Shown piece after piece: positions 52,901 to 64,000 of a DNA stretch of 64,000 nucleotides. The notes under the pieces were generated by a model that saw only the letters and a list, made by a program, of their open reading frames with translations, was not told the origin of the DNA and did no database searches. The DNA is taken from contig NC_060110.1 of NCBI RefSeq assembly GCF_021155765.1, positions 22,652,001 through 22,716,000 on the forward strand, in the 5' to 3' direction. A program made the position numbers and the translations under genes. The stretch comes from Diprion similis (Eukaryota; Arthropoda; Insecta; Hymenoptera; Diprionidae). Within the stretch, counting starts at the first letter, position 1. Every line of letters starts with the position of its first letter.

Positions 52901-55349
52901 TCTTAAATTTTCAGCTTCAGCTCCACTGTGCACGAGAGTAAAATTATGAAGGTAATACGTATAACCTGCAGCGCGAAGCCTGGAGAGCCGAGAAAGTGAT
53001 AATAAATGAGAGAATTATCCGGGAAATTAAGTTTGGTAAAAGAATCGGGTGCAGGGTGCGGAGCGGCGAACCACCCTCCCCTCGAACCCCGCGTACAAAC
53101 ATGATCTGTAATCATTAGATAGCTATTTTAAAAATCCCCTCCCTTACCTCCTCGATCATCAAGCACGTGTCGTGCCTTCACAGCCCTTGAGGCGTGTTAA
53201 ATTGTTTACAGTTTGTGTCCGACGTGACAAAAACTCGTTTGGTAATCATTCCAAGTGCTTTTGGAGGTCCGACCATGTTTGCAAACTGCGATAGAAATTT
53301 TAGTGGAATTAAATTTGAAGGTGACAAGCTTCGCTGTCACGAGTAATCGGAGAAATGGTATCAATTTTCCAATTATCGTCCAACATTCGTGAATTCGGAA
53401 TATGGATATCAATTCAAAAACACGTTGTAAGCATGTTTTTTTAAAAACCTGACTTTCCATCTTCGTAGGCTTGCTGATTTTTCGAATCGTTTGAATCTCA
53501 TCAATCGATTCCAACAGTTTTCGTGTGTCATAAATTCTTAATATTCTACAATCTATCACATCACTTTTCTTTTTTCTTTCACACTTGTTCCCAAATAACT
53601 GAGAAAAAATTATTATCCGATAAATTAAAAGTATTTCAAAAATTTTTCCGGATTCTCTTGGCACGCCATGCAGCCGAGGAGGATAATTCCTGAAAGCCAG
53701 GACGAAGGAGTGTGCGGAGGCTTAGGGGGTCCACAATAATTCTAGCAAAGGATACGGGATCTCTTCTTTCCGAGGGCCAGGATCTCCCACGCGTTTGCAT
53801 TCTTAAGTTATGCACGCGGCACGCGCCCACGCCTGAGTGTGCAAGTGGCCAAGAGGGTGTGCGTGCGTGTTCTTACGAGCGGTATACACGCGTTGAAAAA
53901 TCCCATAAAATCTTACGAGGCAGTTCCGACCGCCGTGCGGATCGGGCCGTTCGGGTCGTGTGCACGCCTCTCAATTATTAACCGAGTATTATATGAAATA
54001 GCCATACTCGGTGATAAATTTTTTAAATATTCCCGCTCCCTCCTTCGCCCAGCTCCATGGTCAACGTCTCTCTTTTCTCCGCGTCAATTTTTGCCTTTGA
54101 AAAAACAAAGACGGAGAGAAAAAAAGAAGAAAAAGAAAAAAAAAAAAAAAAAAATCAAAAACGCGGATTCCACACGCGTTAAAATTTTGCTGCAGCGTTT
54201 TGCCCGCTGTTTAACCTGCGAACCGATCAGCGGACGTCGTTCATGACGCCAATTTTCATTCCGAGCACGATTCGTAGAATGCATATATATGTGTGTATCG
54301 ATTCGATTGACGGGATGGTGGTTTGTCGTTTCGGATATTTATATTCAGGTCAGAGCCGGGTTTCAAATGTTTGGTACAATTTTTTAGGAATACGTTATCG
54401 CACACAAGGGAAAATTCTTCTGTTACAGGGAGATTTAACGGTTTAAAAATTTTTATGTGTACCGTACGTACGTGTGTCTAAATTTTACTCGAGCTGTTCT
54501 GTCCGCATGTCAATTCAATATTCGTTGTTATTTGTATATCGCCGACGTTTTCTCTGGTTATACGTTAAACAAAAAATTAGGTCACGCAAACGATGAGACA
54601 ACAATGAATAAAAGAAAATTGTCCGATTTTGTTCTGCAAAAGAAACTAGAAAATCATTTTGAAAATGAAATAGCTGGATTTTAAAACGTATGGTGATAGT
54701 CAAATCGAATTTTTAGTACCACTCGGAATTATGGCAGAATTTGGCATTTCGGTTAGTTGCTTTTCGTTGATGTTACGCCGATTTGCACATCAGCAGCTCC
54801 CGTCCATTAAATTAATGTGCGGAAGCCCGGTGACACTAAACGCCGATTTTATGTTTCCCTGCAGTAGCCCAACTACGCTTCTAATTAAAGTCACCCTGTT
54901 TACTGCCCCGTTACCTGTTATTTGTTTGTGTTATTGATCGGCCGACGACGGGATCCTCGTCACCGAAAGATAACACGTTGAGTGGTCATTTCCTTTGTAT
55001 TACCCCAAACAGCACAAATTCTACGACACTTGAGCTTGCGAGACGCGACGAGCAGCTCGATCTTCTCTTCTTTACCCGATTCTTACGATCCGCAGAAAGG
55101 ATTTACGCCATCATCTCCTGCGTCATAAATTAGCGACAAAATCCGAAATGACGAGGAGGTTATAAGTTAATAGTTGAAAGTTAACTTGAAAATTAAAAAA
55201 AAGTTAAAGAACTGACGTATTTTTTGAAATAACCAGGAATCGATCGTTACAACTGAAATCATTCGGCAATCAGGAAGAAATCACGCGGCAAATCTTTGGG
55301 ATAATGGAAATCGTTGCTAGTTTGTGGCGAACGTGAAAAAATGTTATTA
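46973..55349. other. Noncoding stretch with scattered open frames, no supported gene
   Basis: This includes a (TTC)n tract at about 48196-48245 and C12 at 51984-51995. Open frames at 46915-47577 minus (220 codons), 50177-50512 plus (111 codons) and 50640-50864 plus (74 codons) are the most notable. They lack starts with good context, splice pairing or family resemblance. The stretch probably consists of introns or intergenic DNA. Confidence 0.4.
48196..48245. repeat. (TTC)n microsatellite
   Basis: About 50 bases of nearly perfect TTC/TCT repeat, a pyrimidine tract on the plus strand. Confidence 0.9.
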
Positions 55350-55990
55350 TTTCACTGAAGTTCCACTGACTTATAACTACTTATCCACTGATATTCTGTC
55401 TTATCATGTGCATTTGTTGATTTCGAGTTCATACCAAGTGACTTTAATTGATATCCAATGATTTCATAACATTTTATTTTAAATCAGTGATTTGTTGACA
55501 TTTCCAAAAAGCATAGGAAATCAAAGAATGTCACAGAAATCATTGAAAACTACTTTGAATCCCTTGAAATCTCATAACAGCGTCAAAGAAATCGCAGTGA
55601 ACGCGAAACGGTGTCTTGTCGTATGATTCTGTTGATTTCCATTGATTTCCTATGATTACCTCGAGTTTTAAAATGACTTTCAGTGATCTGTCACGATTTT
55701 CTGCGTCTCCAAGCTACGGGAAAACTACAAAAAACTGCCAATGACGTTCGAAAATCGTTGGAAATCAGTGGAAATCTTCTTTGAATCCCTTAAAATCTCA
55801 TAACAGCGTCGTAGAAATCGCAGTGATCACGAAACAGTGTCGTTTAACTGAAATTCCACCAACTCCTGTCACATCACTCCTCTTCGTTGATTTCCACTGA
55901 TTTCCTATGATTCCCTTATTTTCTATGCCTTCCCGCTATCCAGAAACCAGCAAAAATCTCTAAAATCGTGAGAAATCGCAATAAAATCGC
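55350..55990. repeat. Diverged tandem repeat, period about 226 bases, rich in GATTTC/GAAATC
   Basis: CTTTGAATCCCTTGAAATCT at 55553 recurs as CTTTGAATCCCTTAAAATCT at 55779. Each is followed by CATAACAGCG, GAAATCGCAGTGA, ACGAAAC and then TTGATTTCC-A-TTGATTTCCTATGAT. A third, more decayed unit appears to precede them from about 55350. The short motif GATTTC and its complement GAAATC occur many times within the unit, so the strand can fold on itself. No open frame crosses it. Confidence 0.8.
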
Positions 55991-56539
55991 ATAACGATGA
56001 AAAAATCGAAAAAAGTCACCGGTAATCAGTGTAAAAAAAAAAAAAATGAGAATCATTGATTTCATCTCCGGACGAAATGTCCCTCGAGAAGTCTCCTGAA
56101 ACAGGAGATTCGCATTCAGGCGTCGGCGAGTGTTCCCCGGCTTCTGCGCCAGTGGCATCCGGCGTCTCTCGATTGGTCGATTCGAAAGCGGCATCGCGCT
56201 CATAGGTTGACGCGCAAAAGTACGTTCGATATCCTGCCGGAGAGCCCAGTACCCGGCAGGGCCTCGAAGAAGAGACTTCTCCGTCTCGACTTTGATCAAC
56301 TACTGTGTACGTTCGTTCGTACGTTCGTTCGTTCGTCACTCGCTGTTCGTTCGCCCTCCCCGCCCCCCCCTGGCCGCTAATTTGCACACCTGCTTTATAA
56401 CACAACTTCGCACAAACGAAGGCGTACACATTGCACATACATACACATAAATACACATACAAGGAGAAGCGCATAAATGATAATTTTTCATCTCGATTAT
56501 GCCAAGTTTTATCGTCGGTAGATCGATCTTCCTATAATC

Positions 56540-56647
56540 CAGGATCATCGCGACACAGTGCTGTTTGTGATTTTGTGTTTCGTGTTTTAGTGCCTTTTTA
56601 TTTTGGATTTTTAACTACGCTAAGAGGGACGACGAGGCTGCTTTTAG
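56540..56647 (+). promoter_or_regulatory. Possible 5' noncoding exon with consensus donor
   Basis: A GT-rich segment (GTGCTGTTTGTGATTTTGTG, then TTCGTGTTTTAGTGCC) ends CTTTTAG|GTGAGTCG, a near-perfect donor. A (GTTC)n array at about 56302-56335 and a TTTATAA box near 56394 lie upstream. The arrangement resembles the promoter and first exon of a plus-strand gene whose coding part would lie beyond the window. This is inference from composition and the donor only. Confidence 0.25.
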
Positions 56648-59079
56648 GTGAGTCGATCACTTTGATTTTTATTAATTATTCATTCTCTGACATATCAGAG
56701 TAATCTTTCAGGCTTCTGACGTATTTTTATATGCATAAAAAAAAAATAAATAAATGAATGGAACAGTTATTATGTTAAGGAGAATAATTTTATCTGAGTA
56801 TCAATTTATCGAGGAATTACTTTCGAATAAGCAAATTTTTCGACTGACTCGTATTCGAATATATCTCTTTTCTCGTTGTATACATATTTCTGAGAAATAC
56901 AATTTTCACACCCCATAATCCTGGAGGTAATTGAACGCTCGAATTCTCCCACACTTAGATAATTGATTTGTCCATTACACCCAAGTGGATTAGAATTCTC
57001 CTCCAAATAGGAGACACTTAAAAACGATTAATGGTTGACGTAATCCTTCAAGAAAGTAAGAAAGCTCCGAACTCTCCTCTGTTTTGTTTTAATGGACTGA
57101 TTTCTGTAACAAGAAACTAATGAAAGGTGAGGCCGAATTCAAAATATTCAATTCAGATTTACCGCGCATGTATCAGAACCTCGCTGTGCGGACTGCGAGT
57201 CGACAGGCGCGTCTCAAAGTCAGTGGAGGAAAGACTGGAGACGCCTTATATCGAGTAGCTGCGAACGAGTGAAAGAAATCTAAAAAAAAAGGGCAAAAAG
57301 AAAAAACAAAGTCATCACCAGACGGCTTTATTTATTTTTTTTTTAATTAATTTATTTTGTTTTCTCCGTGTTTCGTGGCAAAAGCTGTACGAAAATATCG
57401 CCAAAGTCACAACTCCGCTTTATCTGATTCTCGTAAGTCAAGGCAACACGCTTTGCTAACGCGATTTGAGCATGCCCGCGTTAATTTAAATTCCACAGCG
57501 ATGTAATCGATGTTTCTTATACAATTTTGAGCGAAAAAAAAATGAATGTGAATTTGACAGAAGGATAATATCTTTTGGATTGAAATAATTACGCTATGCG
57601 TTGCACGTTTTTGGACTTCGGGCGGTTTTTGCCAAGAATTTCGAAAACCAGCGGTATAATGTCGGTAATCGATAGCACCCGAGGGAAATTTTTTACTACT
57701 AAAACCACACGGATGTGCTACAAACTTTCATTCGCTGATCGATTGCCGCGACAATTTGAAAACCATTTGCGCTAATTCATGCATCGCGACTGTCTTGAAA
57801 AAGGAGGCAAGAGGAGAGACTTGATTTTACTTTTACGAGGGCAAATGGAAACATGTAATCAGCCAATGATTCCAGGGCTAACAGGTAGATACGGAAGGCG
57901 ATCGATCGATTGATCGATCTCGTTACATGATAAGTGGTTGCACTAATTCTCCTTTCGCGAGGCACGATGTCTCGGCAACAACATGCAGGAAACAAACAAC
58001 CATCCACCGTGCATAAATAAAATAGTAAGCTATCATGTCGCGGATTGGAATATAACGAATTGGGTTATACAATTTTCCAAATTCCACATGAATCAAAGCG
58101 CGGGTTATCGCGATGTTGCATGTTTTTACCGAATAACTTTTCGTCCCGTAATTGACGTGTCTGATGAACATGCCAAATGCCACAAGCCTGCGTGACGTAA
58201 ATGGTCTACTGAAAATATCGCGAAAGAATGGATGGAACGAAATGATCAAGAAGAAAAACGAAATAGAATCGAGCGATATTAGATTGGATATTTTTTTTTG
58301 GTACAGGCTTTCTGACAGATTCGTTATTGGAATGAAATTTATTCGTTTGAAAACAATCGAGTCGAACAAAATCTATTTTTGATACGAAAGATCAATTCTG
58401 TAGATAAGAAAAAATTATTTGTATTTCGAAACCAGAAACTCGAGCGTTATTATTTTATCTCGATATCCTGTCGCGGGAAATGGAAAACGAATTATAAACG
58501 GCGATTGAAGATCCTCTTTCGTCGTCGTGACGATGACACATAAGTCACGGGGAGTAAATCCCATAAAAAAAACCAATCAGCATTGGAATAAAGCTAATGG
58601 AATGCAGTCCACAACGAACGTTCCTCTTGATGCCATCGACAGTGTGGATATAACTTGACTTTGCAGTTGAGATCCAGCTCTTGATTGGAAAAAAATTACA
58701 GCACGATTTGACTATTTGATCAAATTCTCAGACGAGAATCAGACGCCACATGCGATCTATGAATCTTTTCAATATCCAGAGTGTTCAAGTATGTTTAGGT
58801 TGCCGGGTTTTTCAACGGCAAAACTGATGAATAAATATTTACAGAAGTTCAGTCGAGTGTGTACGTAGCAAAACGTATAAGATTCGCAAGCAGCGCGAGC
58901 TTGCATCACCGTCTCCGAAAAGCTCTCGCTCTACGCTTTGGCAAGTATATATTAAGAACAGGTGACGGAGTTTCAGAATTTATACGGCTCAAGTTAGTAA
59001 CGAAATGATGGTGGAAAAAATTACTATTTTGCATTTTTTTGTAGCGACATTGAAGTGGCCAAGTTATAAATATATATAT
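56648..59079. other. Noncoding stretch, no supported gene
   Basis: AT-rich sequence with short open frames on both strands. No exon with paired splice sites was found. Confidence 0.45.
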
Positions 59080-59701
59080 TAGGGTGGCGCAAAAAAGCCG
59101 ACTATTTTTTTTTTTTTTTTTTTGAGTCTCGTGTGACGAAATGTTAGTTTTTGATGTTTTAAGAGCCCACTCCGAAGGACAGATCAAAAAAAAAAAAAAT
59201 TTCAAGAGGTCGTTCCAAATTTTTTAAAATGTCAAAAATCGTCAAAAAATTAAATTAAAAAAATTATATTTTCAGTGTATTGTTTGATTTTTAATTCATG
59301 TCGTGGTGTATTGTTGTCGATTCTTTTTTACTAAATTAAAGAAAAAAAATTTATGAAATTTTAACATGAATATTAAAAGGTTGCTCGAAAAGATCTAAAG
59401 AAATGCACGAAAAAATTGAAAAAAAATTATGAGCGACCTTTCAAAATTCAAATTTTGAACTGAAACTTTCGGAGACTTATTTTTTTTTTTGTCTATAAAA
59501 TTATACCGTAACGAGAAACAAAATTTAAAAAAAAAATCGATTCTTGACGATTTCTGAAGTTTTAAAAAATGTGGAACGACGTCTTAAAAAATTTTTTTGT
59601 GAACTGTCCTTTGGAGTGGGTTCTTAAAACATCAAAAACTAACATTTTATCACACGAGAATAAAAAAAAAAAAAACTAGTCGGTTTTTTTGCGCCACCCT
59701 A
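59080..59701 (-). mobile_element. Long-TIR TA-flanked nonautonomous element, copy C (inverted)
   Basis: About 622 bases between TA dinucleotides in an (AT)n tract. Left end TAGGGTGGCGCAAAAAAGCC, right end TTTTTTTGCGCCACCCTA. The unpaired centre (TTTTTAATTCATGTCGTGGT) is the reverse complement of the centre of copies A and B, so this copy lies in the opposite orientation. Terminal repeats are the best preserved of the three. Confidence 0.88.
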
Positions 59702-59863
59702 ATATATATATTTATATATACAAGGTGTACATAGATATGTGCTCGATGTTAAAAATCCGAGGAAAAAGCTGACTACAAATTGAAATACACAAATTGGAAT
59801 TCATTAGTAGCTGCTAATGACATTATACCTACGTCTGCTGCATCTACTGGCGACCTATTATTA

Positions 59864-59865
<2 letters not shown>

Positions 59866-59919
<54 letters not shown>
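59866..59919. repeat. (CT)n microsatellite
   Basis: About 27 perfect CT units. It produces serine/leucine and arginine/glutamate repeat open frames on the two strands that should not be taken as genes. Confidence 0.95.
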
Positions 59920-59921
<2 letters not shown>

Positions 59922-62900
59922 AACCAGAAACTTGTTTCCTCTCCTGCCTTTTCTTGAGTGACCCTTAAATTGGTGATCAGCGTCGTTTGAACAGATACAG
60001 TCAGCTAGTCCTCCTCCTTTGATAAGGTTGTCGTTAGAAAATTCCTCTCCTATAGGTGCATCGCCTCGGGGTGAAAATCCTACGTTGGGTTGCGCCCACG
60101 TTCCCACGTCATGTGCATACGCGAGAAATGCTCTTTTCGTGATAGGCTCGTACCGACCGTTGTCTTCTTCGGAATGTATCCACGCTCTGGAATCGGTTTC
60201 CTCTATTATCCCCGTCTCTTTCTACTTAACCGATAGATTGTCTTCCAAGCTGCTTATGTCGCAGTTACATGCCGAAGCGAATTATCGAGGCACGCGATCA
60301 TTTCCTCGAAAATTACCCCGCTCCACGAAATTCCTCATGAACCTTAAATCACTCGGTCGTTTACATCTGCAAATTTCCTCATTTTTTCTTCGCATCGTTT
60401 TTCATACCGAACGTCTGCTTGGCGATCAATAATAATAGTAAAGGCTGATCAGCTGATTACTGAGCCATATTTTACTTTGGCTTATTGGATTGAACGCTCT
60501 TCGAGAACCGGAAGAGCGAATAACCTCCGGTCCCGGATTTCGACCGAGCTTCCCTCGATCTGCATGTCTGATGGAACGTCAACAAAGTGCGATCGTGGTG
60601 GAAACAGACGTTGGTGTAGTGAAGTCGAGTGAAATTCAATTACTCTCGAGTCTCTCTACGGCCCTGCTGAAACCAGCCCGCCCCGTTTGCGCATCTCTAC
60701 GATCCTTACAACGGAGTTAACAATCCTCTGCATACGCGGATGCACCGACAGCATGGATGTAGCTAGTAGATGTTACGTTACGCTAACCTAGAGCGAGTGG
60801 ATCATCATGCGAAATTGAAACGTGTATTGCATGTATTTGTATTCAAACCATACGTTGCAGGGATCTAAAGACCCTTGAAACGGTTTGAAAGGCTCTTCAC
60901 GTAGCTGCAGGATGCATTCAATCCGTTTTTTTATATCAGCCGATGGTGGTCATTATTTCTTTATCCTTGGAGGTTTCGACTCGGTGAGGACGTCTGGGTT
61001 TCTCGATATTACTCGGACTTGCGTAAAGTAGTTACAAAAATTCTCTTCTTCGCTATCAGACACCGGATGTTACTTGTTGAAGAAGAACGTCGCCGATCGA
61101 TTCCGCTCTTCCGGTTCGAGTTTCAATCACGGTCGAACTACCGTCCTCAAAAAGTGACTTTCTACCGTAGCATCGATCGGAATGACCTCAGGCCAAGGGC
61201 GACTAAGAATGGCGACAAAAGGCCCGAGGAGAAGGAAGAGGAGAAGCTAAAAAAGAGAAATAAAGAATAAGCCATAACGTGAAACAATCCCGAGCACTGC
61301 CAACGGTCCAGACGCCGTCAATTAGGACGTCTCTGCACAGAAACTGTGCAGTCTTGGCACGAACTCGAGCTTAATGCTTCACCGACTGAGGCGGCTGCTA
61401 AGCCGCTAGTCAATTATTAAGGACGCTTGCGTTTTCCGTCGCTAATTACCAATCACGATTCAGCAACCTGGCCATAATCATAGCCGACCAGGAAGACGTC
61501 TTCATGACTTGCGAATCGACGGAGAATCTTGATCAAAGAGGACCGGAAGGAAGAGGGGCAGTCACTCGTGTTCCACAACTGCTTCGGCAGTCCGGAAGCA
61601 GCGGTGAAGCACTTGGCGTATAACGGACAGGCCGTCTGCTGTTAGCCGCATTGACTACACAGTCGGAAAGCTGGCGGCAACTATGGGACCACATTTCGTC
61701 CATACATATTCATACGGTGGTGCGGCAATGGCAGCAGAAGCAGTCAGCTCTGCAGAGACGCGGACCAAAGCCGTGCGTGTTATCCCGGTGGTCTCGGCTC
61801 TTCCCCTTCGGCGATGATGCAGCTTGGGAGTTCCGGTACCTAATTCGGCGAACACTGAATACACCCATGCATATTGCATATTCACTGGGTTTGTGGTTTG
61901 GCCGACTTCTGACTTCACCTCTGGTCTCGAGCTGCCATCTTGGACTGTGAATTCCGCTGTTTCGCCCATGAATTCACGTTCCGTACTCGATTCGGTGGAG
62001 TTTTCCAACCCTGTTATATGGAGGTAGAGGTTGGAAAGGAGCCTGGAGTTGAGACTTGAAGGTGTATTTTAGAGCGGCGAGAGGATTGGTGCTTAGGAGC
62101 GGCTTAGCTGGGCGTGTCTGGTTCATCTCCATACCTGACGCTCGACGTCAACGCGACGTGTTCCGTGACCAGAGTCCGGACCTTCTCGCTTCCAGGAATC
62201 ATTTTCAAGGGAACACTTGAGAGACCCAGAGTTCTTCCTCGGGTTAGCATAAATTAACAACCGAGCGGAGGATTCATTCACCATTTCAACTCTCTCTCTC
62301 TCTCTCTCTCTTCTCTCTCGGTCCTGATAATAAGCTGATGGAAAGAAGAAGCCTCCCGGCTTCGCTGCACGGCGATCCTCCACGTTCAGGCACTCTGGGT
62401 ACTGCTCGACTTCTCTTCTTAGGAGTGATTTCATTACTCGACAACTCTGCGTGCAATGCCATCGTGAACCACGATTCTATCGCGCGTGGATTGAAACGCT
62501 CAGACAAGCTATTCGAGTCAACTCCGAACGAGACGTTATCTCAAGTGGCATGAAAATTGATCTGATTTCACTCACCTGAGTCACCCGAGTCCTCCAGGTC
62601 ATTTCTGGCAGTCAGGTTAGACTCTCCTTTGAATTTTCATCGCATAGCGTCAGGACCCAACGCGGTTTTCACGCGTACAAATCGCAGTCAATAACAGTTT
62701 TACGTGATGCGATCATGGCATTATGCGTCCAAAGGATTCAGAAGATTCAGAAGACATTTATTTATTTATTTGGCCTGCGACATGTCATGATAGACGCGTG
62801 TGTGTCCACATTTCGTCACTCACCGAAGGCTGAGGGAAAATTAAGTCTAGAGGCTTCCTACTGTTTACACGGCTTGATCTATGTACCGTTTTGTATTTGC

Positions 62901-64000
62901 ACACCGTTAGCTACGCACTTATATTTACATAGCGAAATTTATACAACGTGAACACGGCAATCAGCCGTTAGACTGTAATCGTTGTGCAGTAATCGTCAAC
63001 TCGCAGCTTTTCTTTTTATACGCTTATTTAAATTTTCGCCTCCGTTAATGCCTTTAATATGCAGGCAATCGTTCTTTCTTTTTTTCACTCTTCGTCTTAT
63101 CACGTTCGACAGATTGAGCCTATAAATTATGTTGCGTACCCTAATAAATGTGTGAATAACAAATGAGGCTGTTTTTTTCGTCCTCTTCATTGATTCTCTT
63201 AATGTTTTCGACGCCCTCTTCAGCTTACAGATGATTCTACCCAACGGAGACTGTATAATGGAGATAAGTAACTACTCGTGTAGAGATATACGGATGTGCA
63301 TGGTGCCTATATTTTGTGCTCACGCAATCGTCAACTTTCTAATTTTTCTTCGCATGCAAGACAAAACATGGCTTTGATGTACGGATCGAATGTCTGCGAC
63401 GACGCGTAGGTAGAAAATATTTGTACGAGCGGCTAGAAAGGACCGAAAGTATCCAACGATATGTGCAGACATTGATGGAATCTCGACGAACCAGCACTGT
63501 ATCCTTACTCCAATACTTCCGCAGCGTTTTACCCGCTGCGATGCGGAGCGGATGGATAATTTTTGCTCGTATCTTACCGGCTGCATCGTGTCGAATTACA
63601 CCTTCCGTGTAAAGTGATCATGCGGATGAATTCGCGTTGGCGGGGAGAAGGAAAAGAGAAAAGAGAGAAAGATAAAACTGGTGCAAACATTCACCTGCAG
63701 CAATCACCCGCATCACGTGTGTCCGATGCGAAAACAAGAGCGATCAAAGAGCTTTTGAGGTTCTCGAAATCCAAGGGTGAAAATTTAATCAGAGGGTAAT
63801 TCGCCCCGCATGGTCAATGAAAAAGGTTTAAAAAAAAAAGAGAGAGAGAGAGACAAAAAATAAAACACTCGGAGAGGTAGAAAAAACTGAACGCTCTTTT
63901 TCTCCCGTTGAAGGATGATCACATTCGGGCAACGTCCTGGCGGTGAAGGGAGATCCACTTTGCATGCGTTTGTCGGTGATTCTCAAGTTTATAGCTAGCT
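59920..64000. other. CpG-rich noncoding end of the window, no supported gene
   Basis: Long open frames occur on both strands at 61650-62085 in at least four frames at once, which points to low stop density rather than a gene. A (CT)n run lies at about 62290-62320 and (GA)n at about 63840-63855. No splice-bounded, recognisable exon was seen. Confidence 0.4.

Noticed and set aside
59780..60107. Leu/Ser and Arg/Glu repeat open frames
   Set aside because: They are translations of the (CT)n microsatellite.
61650..62085. Long open frames on both strands (up to about 143 codons on the minus strand)
   Set aside because: At least four frames are open at the same place, so low stop density is the simpler explanation. 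There are no paired splice sites.

Overview
The window reads as animal nuclear DNA, most likely an insect and possibly a hymenopteran (sawfly, wasp, bee or ant lineage). The evidence is short GT-AG introns, four recognisable metazoan genes, many simple repeats, CpG-rich noncoding DNA and a family of TA-flanked inverted-repeat elements. There are no bacterial operons, CRISPR arrays or viral genes. The species cannot be fixed from the sequence alone.

All recognised genes lie between 11.0 and 27.8 kb. A coiled-coil gene resembling CCDC170 is on the minus strand (11055-17945, 15 exons in my model, about 770 residues). It diverges, across about 1.07 kb, from a plus-strand gene for a COX7A-related protein of the COX7A2L/SCAF1 type (19011-20060, 3 exons, 120 residues). 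Next is the plus-strand lipid phosphatase FIG4 (20726-26355, 13 exons, about 991 residues). It ends tail-to-tail with minus-strand RpL40, a ubiquitin-L40 ribosomal fusion (26743-27437, plus a probable 5' noncoding exon near 27.8 kb). Exon phases were checked by hand and close for all four genes.

The first 11 kb and the last 36 kb hold no gene I can name. They contain AT-rich and CpG-rich noncoding DNA, microsatellites, long G or C runs and a diverged tandem repeat at 55.35-55.99 kb. They also contain three complete copies (33957, 43437, 59080) and at least two fragments (2851, 39961) of one 0.60-0.62 kb element with long terminal inverted repeats. A few isolated open stretches bounded by plausible splice sites (37-181, 38238-38436, 46767-46972) may be exons of genes that extend outside the window. 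A splice donor near 56.6 kb may mark a 5' exon.

The most interesting local observation is a second exon-like stretch inside FIG4 intron 2 (about 22014-22181). Its last residues and splice phase mirror the end of exon 2, which suggests an alternative or decayed duplicate exon. I did not find a convincing wholly new biological system.
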